A stretch of DNA of 64,000 nucleotides from positions 5,991,021 to 6,055,020 of the forward strand of contig JALPQD010000027.1 of NCBI GenBank assembly GCA_023101885.1. Reading direction: 5' to 3'. Each line of letters begins with the position of its first letter. Position 1 is the first letter of the stretch. Made by a program: the position numbers and the translations under genes. Source of the DNA: Typhlomys cinereus (taxonomy: Eukaryota > Chordata > Mammalia > Rodentia > Platacanthomyidae). Shown piece after piece: positions 32,043 to 43,224 of this stretch. The notes under the pieces are model-generated. The model saw only the letters and a list, made by a program, of their open reading frames with translations, had not been told where the DNA came from and searched no databases.

Positions 32043-32985
32043 CCAGAAACAAGGAGAGAGGGGACCATGTTACAGTGAGAAAATAGGCCTCCATCAAGGA
32101 CTGCGAGTAAGCAATGAGACATTTGGTTAAGTTCACAGACTTTTCGTTCCTGATCATCTACAACTGAGGGGGTGTGATCTCACCAGAAGGGGAAAGCATA
32201 TAGTCTGGCAGATAATAAGTAACCATTTTGCAAATGGGTGATTGACCCTTCCCTCACTGTGGTTTCCTACTTTTATTGCATCTACCTTTGAATATACTCT
32301 TATAACAAGACTCTAGTTTAGCAGTTTTTTCTCTCTGGCCAGGGGGTGACATCCAATACCCATCAGGATGGAGTGAAGGACATTACAGGAGCAGCAAAAC
32401 TGCAAAAGAAAATCAACAAACCATAATCCAGAACTTCAGAGACTCTATATCAGCCACCTAGAACAAGGCCAGCCTAATCTCTCCCCATCCTGAAGCTCAG
32501 GGAAATTTGTGGAAGAGGGGGCGGTAAGAGTGTAAGAGCACAAGGATGGGAGGAGCAATGATATGCAAGATACTCCACACAAGTTAGGGCTGAAGCAATC
32601 ATAATTGGACTTTACATGCCCTGCGCAATGTCCAACACACTATTGCCCTCACAAAATCTAGCATCTGCTAAAGGCACCAAGATCCTTGGAGGCAAGGGAT
32701 TGACAGCCACAGTAGTGTTCCTATGCTTAAGGAGAACACAGGAAAGGGTTCAGAGAAATGCCGCTGGGTGCTTGTATGTCATGGGAGAGGAGGGCCCAGA
32801 GGACAGTCAGGCATGTACATTAAAGGATTCTCTGGGGATTGGGGGAGGGGAGGCACTGGGGGGTGGGGAGGGAGGGGTAAGGGGAGGGCGAGCAGAGGGG
32901 TGGGGGGAGGAGGAGGGAGGGAGGGAACCGGTGTACCTATTAAGTTTGTATGAGTAGAGATAATGAAAAAAAATTTAAAAAAAAA
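32043..32985 (+). repeat. 5'-truncated L1 3' end inserted into a B4-like SINE
   Basis: Insertion of 943 bases ending in an A-rich tail (32966-32985), bounded by an exact 14-bp duplication, GAAATTCTGGGGTG, at 32029-32042 and 32986-32999. The interior includes GAAGAGGGGGCGGTAAGAGT, typical of rodent L1 3'UTR as I recall it. A G-rich polypurine tract at ~32837-32930 follows, then CCTATTAAGTTTGTATGAGT. No intact open frame of L1 is present. The 3' end matches the reverse copy at 18062-18217. Confidence 0.85.
32837..32930 (+). other. G-rich tract with G-quadruplex potential
   Basis: Numerous runs of three to six G separated by one to a few bases, on the same strand as TMEM163. They lie inside the L1 3'UTR, where G-rich tracts are a known conserved property of mammalian L1s. 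Confidence 0.75.
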
Positions 32986-32999
32986 GAAATTCTGGGGTG

Positions 33000-33062
33000 G
33001 AATGCAGGGCCTTGTGTACATCAGGTTAACATGCAACTAATTGAGCCATATCCCTAGTCCTG
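33000..33062 (-). repeat. B4-like SINE, reverse, second half (split by L1)
   Basis: GAATGCAGGGCCTTGTGTAC, ATGCAACTAATTGAGCCATA and CCCTAGTCC are the reverse ID half that completes the B4-like element begun at 31910. Confidence 0.8.
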
Positions 33063-33104
33063 TAAATGGTTTTTCTACATAATATTTTGAAGCAAAACAT
33101 TTTT

Positions 33105-33378
33105 TCCATGCGCTCCTGTGTGTGTGTGTGTATACTTGAGTTTGTAGGCATATATACTCAAGAGTACTTGAGTGTGTGTGTGTCTGTGAAGACCCAAGGT
33201 GACATTGGGAATCATCCTCTACCTCCTTATTGCTTTGCTCTGGGATTTCCCAGACTCTGCCTTCGAGGGTTAGAATTACAGGTGGGGTGCCATATCCACC
33301 TGGCATTTTTATATGGGAGGTAGAGATCTGAACTCAAGTCCTTTCACTTGTGAAGCAAAGACTTTAACCACTGAACAA
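33105..33378 (-). repeat. Older B2-like SINE, reverse
   Basis: Degraded GT stretches, GTGAAGACCCAAGGTGACAT, TTGGGAATCATCCTCTACCT, TTGCTCTGGGATTTCCCAGA, GATCTGAACTCAAGTCC and TTTAACCACTGAAC. Confidence 0.7.
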
Positions 33379-33804
33379 AACATTTGAAAACAAGGTCTTA
33401 AAATAATTTTTAATTGCTTTGTAAATAATCAGTGACTGTTTTATTGCATAGAACTTGCATTTAAAAATGAATATTTTTTTCCTGGAGGGATAGATAAATG
33501 GATTAAATCTAAAAACTAAAATATCAAAGACAGAATTTAACCCACAGGAATGAGAGATATAAAAAGTAGCCTTTAAAGTCACTGGTTAGATTTAGCTAAG
33601 CTCCACTTCCCACCAAACTTACACTCTGTTAGCTACACCACCCAACCTCACAATTTTCCTGGGTGTTACATCTCAAAGGCTCTTCATAGGTCACATTAAA
33701 ATGTGTAGTTTTTAAAAATCATTTCTGGCAATCCACTGTTCTGTTGTCTGGGCTCCATGGCACTCTGTCAAAAATAAAAGTGTATGTATGTGGGAACACA
33801 GGGT
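33379..33804. other. Intron, no recognised feature
   Basis: AT-rich, unique-looking sequence. Confidence 0.4.
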
Positions 33805-34015
33805 TCGATTGGCAAGATGGCTCAGCGGATAGAGGTGAAAACCTGACAACTTGAGTTCAATCCCCCTACATGGAAGAAGAAGAGAACTGACTTTAAAAGT
33901 AGTCCTCTGACCTTCCAGAGGTACTGCGACGCTTCTTACCTGCTCTTGTTTTCTCTCTCTCTTTCTCTCCCCTCTTGCCCCCCTTCTCTGTCAGATTTTT
34001 AAAAATAAGGGTTGT
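33805..34015 (+). repeat. tRNA-derived SINE, forward, CT-rich end
   Basis: GATTGGCAAGATGGCTCAGC head, CAACTTGAGTTCAATCCCCC, GAAGAGAACTGACTTTAAAA, GTCCTCTGACCTTCCAGAGG and a TCTCTCTCTTTCTCTCC tract. Confidence 0.65.
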
Positions 34016-34354
34016 AGAAAAAAATCACTTACATAGGAGACTTCTGAACAGTCAGGATTTGCCCCAGTGTTACACCCCTCCCCATCATGTCAGCAGGCAC
34101 AGAGCCTTGTACCCTGGTATCACATTATTTTGAAGCTTGCTCTGTGGCGTGGTCCTTTGAACTGTTTTGTCAGGATGATCATTCAAAGAGCCACTTAAAA
34201 GCCTCTACTCAGCAGGGGTGGGGCGATGCCCTTGGGGGCGGGGAGCTGGTGGAGCTGATGGGATGGCTGAGTAGCTGTGTCATGCCCTTGGGAAACCGGA
34301 GGTCAGCATGGCACCTCTGCAGTTGCTCGGCTTCAGGGGACAAAGGAAGAAATC

Positions 34355-34450
34355 TCAGATAGTTAGTGTCTAGGCAGGAGACTACTGATAACTTTGTGAC
34401 CTTGTGTGAGACACTGAGCATCTCTAGCCTCTTTGATCCTTTCTTGAAGG
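34355..34450 (+). repeat. MIR fragment, forward
   Basis: TGATAACTTTGTGACCTTGT, GTGAGACACTGAGCATCTCT and AGCCTCTTTGATCCTTTC follow the MIR core order (GTGACCTTGG, CACTTAACCTCT, GGCCTCAGTTT). From 34016 to 34354 nothing else is recognised. Confidence 0.55.
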
Positions 34451-34723
34451 TGTCTAATGACCCTCACCTGCCATCCTGCCGAGGAACAAAATCCTCAGGA
34501 GGACCCTGGAAGGTTCTGACTTAATCTGGGCTCCACCTTCAGCTCTTCCTTCGGCTTTGAGCATTCTCTCTCCCTTCCGCTGCTTGGGTGAGATCATCTC
34601 AAGTGCGTTTGCATAGGGGTCCAGGCAGGTGCAAAGTGAGTGAGGTGTGTGTGTGTGTGAGGGGGGAGGCACATGTGTCACTATAAATTAAAATTCTTGT
34701 CCTGCTCAGATGGAAGACATGAC

Positions 34724-35105
34724 TTTGATAGTTCATCTTGATTGTCAATTTGAAGAAAATTTAGACTTTCCAGAGAAACAAACCTCTGGGCTTGTCTTTG
34801 AAAGAGTTTCTAGATTAGATTCACTGAGGCAGGAAGATCATCCTGAATACAGACAGCACCATCCAATGGGCCGGGGTCCTGGACTGAATACTAAAGTGAA
34901 AGCGAGCTGAGCACCAGCATCCGTCTCTCTCTGCTTCCCGACTGTGGATGCCACGTGACCAGCTGCCTCACGCTCCTGCTGCCATATTGTTCCTGTCATG
35001 ATGGGCTATGCCCTCGGACTGTGAGTTAGAATAAACCCTTCTTTCTTTAAGTTGCTTCTGTTAGGTACTTTGTCATAGCAAGGAACAAAGTAACTAATAA
35101 AATTA
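34724..35105 (+). repeat. URR1-like rodent repeat, forward, complete right end
   Basis: TCATCTTGATTGTCAATTTG head, GACCAGCTGCCTCACGCTCC, GAGTTAGAATAAACCCTTCT, TTAAGTTGCTTCTGTTAGGT and AGCAAGGAACAAAGTAACTA end. The right end matches 55250-55415. Confidence 0.6.
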
Positions 35106-35345
35106 CCTAAGTCAAATGAATTTGTCCTGAAGTGGATGTAAGAAGATGACAATGCTAACATTGCAGAGTGCTGCCTTTTGGGTGTGACACAGTCGCTGTA
35201 GTCTTGAGTTCTGAGCAGTCATGGTTGCTGTATGATGAGGTATGGAGGGGCTTATGAAGACCCACTCCTCCTCACAGACGTATATACAGTTAATATTTGC
35301 TGAGAGAGAGAGATTTTCTTCAGTGGCGAAGCTGTTCATTGATTG

Positions 35346-35540
35346 CCCATGCTCCTGTAGTAATACTTCACCATGCTCCTGTGAGTAACCTGTAACCCAT
35401 GTTCTTGTAGTAACCCCTCACAATGCTCCTGTAGTAAGTAACCCCCTTCCATGCTTCGGTTAGTAACCCCTCACCATGCTCCTGTTAGTAACCCCTCACC
35501 ATGTTCCTGTAACACCTCACCCCCGTTCCTGTGAATAACC
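35346..35540. repeat. Minisatellite of ~22-28 bp units, about eight units
   Basis: Repeating CCATGCTCCTGTAGTAACCC-type units: CATGCTCCTG or close variants recur at about 35347, 35370, 35399, 35422, 35451, 35477, 35503 and 35525. Units differ in length, so the array is degenerate. It lies between two forward URR1-like repeats. Confidence 0.75.
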
Positions 35541-35549
35541 TTAAGTAAG

Positions 35550-35945
35550 TCTCGAATGTCAACCTGATATGTGGAAGTGGCCTCTGGGCACATCCATGAG
35601 GAACGATCTAGTTATCAATAACCTCTGGACAGGCCTATGGGAGATTGTCCTGACTGCATACTTGATGTGGGAAGGCCCAGCCCCCAGTAGGTGGGACCAT
35701 TCCCTGGACAGGATGATAAAGATGGAGAGGGCAGGGGGCAAACTGGGGAGCTGGCAAGCAAGTTTGAAGCATTGGTCCTTGCCTTCTGTTCGTGTGGTGG
35801 ATGCCATGTGACTGGTTCCCTCTATCCTGATGCAGACTCTCCTACCATGGTGGACTGCATGCTGGACTCATCAGCCCATACACCCTCTGTTTCTTCAGTT
35901 ATTTGGGCTGGGTATTTATTTCAGCAATGAGTCATGAATCTAAAG
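35550..35945 (+). repeat. URR1-like rodent repeat, forward
   Basis: CTCGAATGTCAACCTGATAT head, ACTTGATGTGGGAAGGCCCA, GTAGGTGGGACCATTCCCTG and GCCATGTGACTGGTTCCCTC. From 35946 to 36534 nothing is recognised. Confidence 0.65.
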
Positions 35946-36534
35946 CACTAAGCTAGACTGAAGTGTAGTCCTTTTGTTGTTGTGTTACTGCTGTATCGGG
36001 TGAATAGACGTGTTTGCCTCCCTGGAAAAGTTCCCATACAGCAAGACATCACTGTAAGGTCAGATAAGCATAGGGTGGGGTTAGGTGTGTACAAACCAGC
36101 ACAGCTCTGGCTGGTAATCTCCTCCACTTCCAACCTCTACCCTTGCTTGCTTATTTCTTCTCCAGAGACTCTGGGCTTACCCAGCAGCCACCAGTCAGCA
36201 GTCAAAAGGACCAGTGTCTGGTGTGGACTCCAGGATCTGCCCTGGCTGGGGAGTGGACACTGTGACTGGCAGTTGCTGGGAGCATGGAGCTCTGCACTTG
36301 CCACCTCTGTGCATGAATCTTTTATTCTCATGTGTATAGATGGATATTGGCAGAGATTGCCTCTTTTTTTTTCTGCTTGGCGAAAGGCTGACATTTCGAC
36401 AGTTAAAGTAACAGTTGTTCTCAGATACAGTAGCCTCATTAAAATGTAACTCTTCTACTTGCAGTTAGAACAAAACAGCTCAATAGAAATTCATTTCAGA
36501 GCAATTAAAAAAACAGCAACTTGATAGGATTAAT

Positions 36535-36690
36535 TTATTCAGTAGACATTTATTGATCACCTGTTCTGTGCTTGGAGAAAAGATAACTTCTCTCAAATTA
36601 ATACCTATGTGCCAAGGGCCAGCTATTGCTTCTGGGACTGACAGGTCCCTGTACCTGCTCTGGCCCCTGTTTTACAGATTCAGGGAGGCA
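36535..36690 (-). repeat. Ancient L2/MIR-type fragments, reverse
   Basis: TTTATTCAGTAGACATTTAT, TGATCACCTGTTCTGTGCTT (L2-like reverse 3' end) and further on TTTTACAGATTCAGGGAGGC (MIR-like). Confidence 0.45.
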
Positions 36691-36702
36691 TTAAAGCTCT
36701 GG

Positions 36703-36800
36703 AGGCTGGGGATGTGGCTTAGTTGGTGAAGTGCCTGCCTAACATGAACGATGTTTTGAGGTTACAGAAAACTGGGCATGGTGGTTCATGCCTGCACACT
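36703..36800 (+). repeat. ID/B4-like fragment, forward
   Basis: GAGGCTGGGGATGTGGCTTA, GTTGGTGAAGTGCCTGCCTA, AACTGGGCATGGTGGTTCAT and GCCTGCA. Confidence 0.65.
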
Positions 36801-36984
36801 CTTTGCTGTGGCTTTGATCGTTGAGTGTCCACTGACCTCATCCTGAATCCCACTGGGAGGCATTAAGCCTAAAAGCCTCAAGATACACTCTACTACCCCT
36901 TTCCAGAAGCTACTGCACTGGTGTTGAAAAGACACAAGCCACATCTGTCGCAAAACCTTGAGGAGAACTTCCTCAGAAGCACAG

Positions 36985-37262
36985 GGATGGGCTGGAGACT
37001 CTCCAGCAGAAGGACCCAAGTTCAGATCCTGGATCTCACGTAAAAACGCCAGTCGGAAATGGCAATGGCCTGCACTTCCAGCCTGCAGGGTGGAGCCTGG
37101 GAAATCCCAGAGCAAAGCCAAAAAGGAGATAGAAGCAATTCAGGATGATTCCTAAAGTCACCCTTGGGCCTCCACAGGCACACACGGTGCCCTCTGATAC
37201 ACACAGACATACATAGACATGTACACACACACACACACACACACACACATAAAAGAAAAAAA
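36985..37262 (+). repeat. Older B2-like SINE, forward, with (CA)n
   Basis: GGGCTGGAGACTCTCCAGCA (internal deletion of the A-box region), GTTCAGATCCTGGATCTCAC, AGCCTGGGAAATCCCAGAGC, GTCACCCTTGGGCCTCCACA, then (CA)n at 37223-37249. Confidence 0.75.
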
Positions 37263-37867
37263 ATCAAATTATTATATGTCTGGTTTCTTTTCAATTCAAA
37301 AGGTCACTGCCCCCCCCCATCACCACATACACACTGGGCCCATGTTGTTCCTCTGCAACTTTTCATCTGAAGCATCTTTCCTAGAAGGAGTGGGATTTCT
37401 TGCTGGGGCATCTGCAGGATCAGCAGTTGTCAGATCAGAGGCTGCTTGACAAATAGTTCGGATTTCGGTCTTGTCCAGCCGCTCTGTCCCACCCTACAGA
37501 ACTGAACCGTTTTCAAAGCCCAAGCTGCTCTGTCCACAGGAAGAGTGGAAGCAGGCTCACCAGCTAGGCTGGAAGCTGGCCTACTTTGATTCTGTAGCTG
37601 CGCAAGTTCTGCTATGGAAATGTGAATGTTTTGATGGTATTTTACATCCTTTCCACCTGGGCTACACAAGTCCTCTGAAAATTGTTTCTTAGGAAAACTG
37701 GAGAAAGAGGATCACTGGTTGAAAATGTGAACCTGTCGGAGGGCTTTTTTCTCTCTGGGCCAGAGAGTTTTATCAGTTGGTCCAGTGAGAAGGGAGGAAG
37801 GCAGTGAAACTATTTATTTAGCGCTGCCTTGCATGGAGCCGATTCATTGCGGTTTGTCCATCTGGAC
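37263..37867. other. Intron, no recognised feature
   Basis: Unique-looking sequence between SINEs. Confidence 0.4.
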
Positions 37868-38142
37868 TGTTTTGGGTGTGTGTGGTGTGCATCTGCATGT
37901 GGAAGGCAGAAGCCGACTTTGGGTGTTCTTCCTTGGGAGCCATTTAACTTTATCCAGACGGGAACTCTCAATGGGACCTGGATGAGGCCAGGCTGCCTTG
38001 CCAGGAGCCCCAGATATCCTCCTGTGTCCTCCTTCCCAGTATTGGGATCACAAGCGTTTTTACATGGATTCTGGGGTTTGAACTTAGGTCCTCATGGTTG
38101 TGTGGTGAGCACTTTAGCAACTGAACTATTTCCCTAGCCCTT
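37868..38142 (-). repeat. B3-like tRNA SINE, reverse
   Basis: CATCTGCATGTGGAAGGCAG, AGATATCCTCCTGTGTCCTC, TTGGGATCACAAGCG, GATTCTGGGGTTTGAACTTA and CAACTGAACTATTTCCC. Confidence 0.6.
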
Positions 38143-38394
38143 TATAATATTATGATATTATGTTATATAGATTATATGCCATGTCTACCCAGCATTTGTG
38201 TGGGTTCTGAGGATCTGAATTCCTGCGCTCTTGCTTGTATGGTGAGTTTTTTGATCCGAGTCACATCTTCATCCCTTGTTTTCAAGATTTTTTGTGATTT
38301 AGTTGACATCAAGTTGAAATTGACAATAAGGTAGGTGTGTTTACATCATAAAAACTGGAGAATGTGGTAAGTTAGAGCCTTTTTAATTTTAAGT

Positions 38395-38608
38395 TTGGAT
38401 TTTGAGATGTGATCCCTGTGACCCAGACTCACCTCACACACACTGATATGTAGTGGAAGGTGACCTTGAGCTCTAAAGTCCTCTGCTTCCTACCTCCTGA
38501 GTGCTAGGATCACAGGCCCAGTTAATGCCAAACAGGGGATTGAGCTCAGAGCGTCCTTGCATGCTAGGCAAGCACTTTACCAATTGAGCTATGCCCTCCC
38601 CCACTTCT
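38395..38608 (-). repeat. B4-like SINE, reverse
   Basis: GATTTTGAGATGTGATCCCT, GGTGACCTTGAGCTCTAAAG, CTACCTCCTGAGTGCTAGGA, then ID half CCTTGCATGCTAGGCAAGCA, CTTTACCAATTGAGCTATG. Confidence 0.65.
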
Positions 38609-38621
38609 AATTTAGTTTTTG

Positions 38622-39065
38622 AGGGCTGGGGAGATGTGCAAGCAAAGGGACCCAAGTTCAGGTATCCAGATCACATGTAAAATATCAGGTGGGTGAGGCA
38701 GCTCACTTGTAGTTTCTACCTTGGAAGGCAGAGACTGTGAATCCCCAGAGCAAATTGGCTATTCAGGCTAGCCTTATCAATGAGCTCTGGGTTTGATTAG
38801 AGACCCTGTCTCTAAAGAATAAAATTGGGGAATAATTCCTCATATCAACCTCAGGACTCCCATATGTGCTTATACACATGTGTGCCAACAGTCATACCTC
38901 ATACACAGAATAAGGTGGAAGAACAATAGAGGATAATTCCTAATATTGACCTAAGGATTCCACACATATAGATACCACACATGCACGCACACTCCCATGT
39001 GTGTACTTACATACATGCAAACGTACATATACACCCCCTCCCAAACATATGTATGAAATAGGAAA
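38622..39065 (+). repeat. Older B2-like SINE, forward, internally duplicated or rearranged
   Basis: GAGGGCTGGGGAGATGTGCA head, GACCCAAGTTCAGGTATCCA, GGCAGAGACTGTGAATCCCC. The segment ATTCCTCATATCAACCTCAG with GACTCCCATATG recurs at ~38935 as ATTCCTAATATTGACCTAAG with GATTCCACACAT, ~115 bases later. From 39066 to 39552 nothing is recognised. Confidence 0.6.
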
Positions 39066-39552
39066 AGAAAAAAATGATCCCTAGTTTGTTAGTGAGTGCC
39101 GCTCCTTTACCCGAGGCTGCTCTGCTGTGTGCTCTAGATGAAATCTGCAACGGCAACTCCTGTGACAGCAGAGCCCATTGCATTCCTTATTCATTCTTGT
39201 TAATTAATTCAATCTGATTTAGGCTGAGGTACCTAAAAGTCATTTTTTTTTACTCAGACAGGAAATATCTGAATTATTCATTTTCTTCCTATGTGAATCA
39301 GGATGTATTGGTCCCTTGAGAAATCTACTACACATCTTGCTGCCGTTCCGGGTGCTGGTTTGTCAACATCTCTGGGGGAGATCAGTAAATCAGATATCAG
39401 CCCCCGCCCCTAGAAACCATAGAAATAATAGAAGTTGTGGGAAAAACTCAGGCAGCACAAATTGCTAAAATTTAAACCTAGATGAAATTCCCTTTATGTT
39501 TCTCTAGTTCAGATTGCTTTTCTTCCACTGGTTGGTTACTCTCTATTAATAA

Positions 39553-39674
39553 AAAAGGTAGCAACTGGCAAGATAGCTCAGTGGCTAAGGTATCTGCTCT
39601 CAAACCTAGTGACCTGAATTCGAGCTCCAGAAGCCCTCATGGTAGGAAAAAACTGACTTCGAAACAGATGCATA

Positions 39675-39726
<52 letters not shown>

Positions 39727-39745
39727 AACAAATGAATATTTAAAA
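39553..39745 (+). repeat. tRNA-derived SINE, forward, with (CT)n(CA)n
   Basis: GGCAAGATAGCTCAGTGGCT, CTAGTGACCTGAATTCGAGC, then (CT)n at ~39676-39704 and (CA)n to 39726, followed by ACAAATGAATATTTAAAATA. Confidence 0.75.
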
Positions 39746-39748
39746 TAG

Positions 39749-39806
39749 AAATAAGGCTGAAGATGTAGCTCAGCTGGTAGAGCACTTACCTAGCTTGCAC
39801 CAAACC
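39749..39806 (+). repeat. ID element head, forward
   Basis: AAGGCTGAAGATGTAGCTCA, GCTGGTAGAGCACTTACCTA and GCTTGCACCAAACCC. Confidence 0.7.
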
Positions 39807-41224
39807 CTAATTCATGCTCATCAAACTCTGCCTTGGGTCTCTTCTACTCTGCCATGGTGTCCCTTCGAGGAGGTGGGGAGCTGGTGGGCCACAGGGAGTT
39901 GGTGGCAATGGTATGCCTGTTTTCAGAATGAAGGGATCTCTGCAGAGGTGGCTGTTTGGGACAGTGTGAGGAAAGGGCAGAGAGCTGGAGCTTCTCTGCA
40001 GTCTTGAGGCCAGGAGAGTACTCTCTGTAGGCTACAGCTCCTGGAGGTTATGTGTTCCTGGAGTGGCAGACTGGAGAGGTGTTCCATGAGCTAGATCCAG
40101 GAGGTTTGGAAAGAAGTTAGTGATTGGGTCTGGTAGCTGCAGGAGGGCATAAGCTAGGCCCTCCTCATGGGGGGCATATTGCAATCAGCGGGCCTGCTGC
40201 AGTGCCCATGTTCAGGAGAGGTTTTTGAACAGCTCACAGAGCCAGTCTCTGGGACATTGCATGTGGGATCAGATGCCAGATTTGCAACAACTGCTGGATT
40301 GGTATTTGTGCAGCGCGGCTGCACCGCTGAGCAACCACAAGGGATGGTGCAGCGTCAGTTGCTGGTCTGCAGATGGGGCTGGACAGAGCCACAGAGCCCA
40401 TCTCTCAGAGGGACAGCAGTGTAGGTTCCAGAGAGTGCCTACTGTGCATGGGACGGGGGTCTAGAAAGACGTAATATAAGAATGGAAACGAGCCACAGTG
40501 TCATAAACAGGTGGGTTTTGTTTATTCAGGCCCTGATACTACCGCATTGGTTTCAAAGTCGTTTATAATCAGGGAGTTTGTCAAATAATTGGTTCTCGAT
40601 AGAAAGATTCCAGTCATGAATGGGGAATAGGTAATTTCAGATCGCAATCTGCTCTGTTAAAAGGTGCAGACATCGACTTTCTGAAAAGGAAGCTTCTGTC
40701 CCTGTAGCCCTCCCCTCACCCCCACTGCTCATTAATTTCCCTTTCTTCCCCTCACTGGCTCTTGCCACCTGAGGCCAGATCCCAGTCCTCTCTAGCCCAG
40801 GCTCTAAATGTGACTATGTATGTGACTTTGCTTTTAGCTATTGATCAGCTCGCCCAACGATTGGACTTTTGGAAGTGGGCTCTATAGTTTGGCTGTAGGG
40901 GCCAGTGGTGGGAGTTGCTGTTGTGGTTGTTGTTGGTGGTGGGGTGGGTGTCACTGGGGCAAAGATGCCCAAGGGGTGGGGTAAATAATCTCGTGCACCT
41001 GTGCTGCCTGTCGCTGTAGACCTTCTTTCCGGATGCTCAGCAGGGCCACACAGTATGTCTCTGTACCTTGCCTAAGGCCTGCTTGAGACTCCACAAGACC
41101 TCCTCATGACCCTAAGAGAGGTATTGTGAAAGTTTCAAGTTCTTGATGTAGAAATGTAAACTCTTATTTTTTTAAGAGGATCATTTACTGTACAAGGAGG
41201 TAGAGTGGTGAAGTTAAACATTGG
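39807..41224. other. Low-repeat intronic stretch
   Basis: About 1.4 kb without recognised SINE or L1. 40500-40690 is AT-balanced and unique-looking. A GTT/GTGG-rich patch lies at ~40911-40950. Possible conserved non-coding sequence, unproven. Confidence 0.4.
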
Positions 41225-41472
41225 CACAATGCGTGCGTGTGCATGCGCGTGCAGGCACACATGTATATGCTGTGGAAGCCGGAGGCTGATATCCAGTGCT
41301 TCCTTAGCACCTTTCCACCTTACGTTTTGAGACTATCTGGCTAGCGAGTCCCAGGGTTTCCTGGTCTCCACCTCCTCAGCACTGGGATTATGTGAGTGCT
41401 CAGGATCTGAACTCAGGTCCTCGTGCTTGCATGGCCAGCACTTTACTGCCTGAACCACTTCATCAGCCTCTT
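41225..41472 (-). repeat. B3-like tRNA SINE, reverse
   Basis: GTGCGTGTGCATGCGCGTGC, TGTGGAAGCCGGAGGCTGAT, TTTTGAGACTATCTGGCTAG, GGATCTGAACTCAGGTCCTC and ACCACTTCATCAGCC. From 41473 to 42295 nothing is recognised. Confidence 0.65.
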
Positions 41473-42295
41473 GGTTCTTTCTTTCCCATGAACCTTAGGG
41501 AACTCAAAGGGACTAGAAGGACACAGATGGCTGTGACAAGGTAAGAGGAGTTGCTAAGGGCAAAATGAAAGTGCAGAAGCACTCTCCTTTTGGAGTAGGC
41601 ATGAAAGAGGTAGATATTTGCTCAGGGGACTTCCGATCTCCAGAGTGCTGGCGTCTCCTGGAAGTGATCAAAAGACTTCTCCTTTCTTCTATGTCCTGTT
41701 CTTCAGGTAAGGGGAGCAGTCCTGGGCTCTTTGGCAGAGGCAGGTGTGGCAAGACAGTGGCCAGGGAGTACTTGGACCTCCTGTTTGATTCTGTCCTTGG
41801 TAGGTGGTCTCTCATGGAGCATGTATTGAACTCTGGGAACCAGTGTTCTTTGAAGGCTGTGGCTGCTCGCCACCTACATGAGACATGACCATGCATGAAT
41901 ACATGTCTACCTTGCCTTTTGAGGAGTCTGAACAGCCCAAAGCCACACTTAGGGCTCCACCAAAAAATGATCGCAGCAGGGAGGGGACCCTGCCATCTTC
42001 TCCCACCTGCCTGAGGGAACCTTTACTGTCCTGCAGACTGAATACGGTGGACTCACAATGGAGGTGGGGGTGCGTGGGACTGAGGTGGTATTGCTATGTG
42101 AAGCACTTCTGGAGTATGCTTGTTGCACACTTACTTCCACAGAAACAAAAGGGACTGTTGGCTTGCACACAAGTCCAAGCTCATCAGATGCGGTCCAAGG
42201 AAACTGTCCTTTGTTATTAGGCACCCTGTAATATGAAAATCTGTGGGAAGCTTCTTGCTCTTCTGTTCTTTGTCAGGGTCATGGTGTGAGAGTGG

Positions 42296-42655
42296 TGTGT
42301 GAGAGTGGTGTGTGTGTGTGTGTGTGTGTGTGTGTGCACATGTTCATATGTGTGTCAATATCTACCTCAATTGTTTTCCACCTTATTTTTTTACACATGC
42401 GGATATGTGTGTTGCATGCAGGTGGGTAGACATGTGCTAAGACATCACTGGAGTGTGTGTGCCTGTGGAGGGCCAAGAGTTATATCAGGAATCATCCTAG
42501 ATTGCTCTTCCTTCTTTGCTCTGGCTCTGCCTTCTAAGGCTAGAATTACAAATCACCACCATATTTACCAGCTTTTTTTCTTTTTATAGTATCTGAACTC
42601 AGGTCCTTTTCATGTGAGGCAAAGACTTTAACCACCGAACCATCTCCCTAACCCC
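42296..42655 (-). repeat. (GT)n and older B2-like SINE, reverse
   Basis: (GT)n at 42308-42336. From ~42450: GTGTGCCTGTGGAGGGCCAA, TCAGGAATCATCCTAGATTG, GTATCTGAACTCAGGTCC and ACCATCTCCCTAACCCC. Confidence 0.6.
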
Positions 42656-42872
42656 TCTTTGCCTTATTCTTTTGAGACAAGGTCTCTTGCTGACTCTGGA
42701 ATTCACTGATTCACCTAAACTGGCTTGCTAGCAGGAATTCTCCATCCAGTCCTGGGATTACATATGTATATTTCAGTACCTGGCTTCTCTATGGGTGCTG
42801 GGGATCTGAACTCAAGACCTTATGCTTGCACAGCAAGTATTTTACCTGCTGAGCCATCTCCCCAGCCTGTGA
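42656..42872 (-). repeat. B3-like tRNA SINE, reverse
   Basis: TTTTGAGACAAGGTCTCTTG, CCAGTCCTGGGATTACATAT, GGGATCTGAACTCAAGACCT and CTGCTGAGCCATCTCCCCAG. Confidence 0.75.
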
Positions 42873-43182
42873 GGTGATAGTTCCTGACAGTACCAGTGAA
42901 TCTCAGAACAGCGACGTCTAAGACACATGAACAATTCCCTCTCTTTCTTCTTTTATGTCCCTTCCTAGGGGGAAAAATATCAAGGAGAGAATAACAATTT
43001 CTCATGTCTTAAGCCTAGCATGAATGGGGATTAACATTTCAGTTATATTTGTAATGAGTCTGCTTTTCCCTCCTGTGCAATGCTTTGATATTATTTGAGT
43101 AATTATCTTAAAAACAGAATGTGACCGATAGGCTAGGATAGGCTCTTTCATAGTGGCCCCTTTAATTTTCTATTTATTTTTA

Positions 43183-43184
<2 letters not shown>

Positions 43185-43224
<40 letters not shown>

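Noticed and set aside
35346..35540. CRISPR-like direct repeats
   Set aside because: Units vary in length and have no unique spacers. The context is a mammalian intron, so this is a minisatellite.
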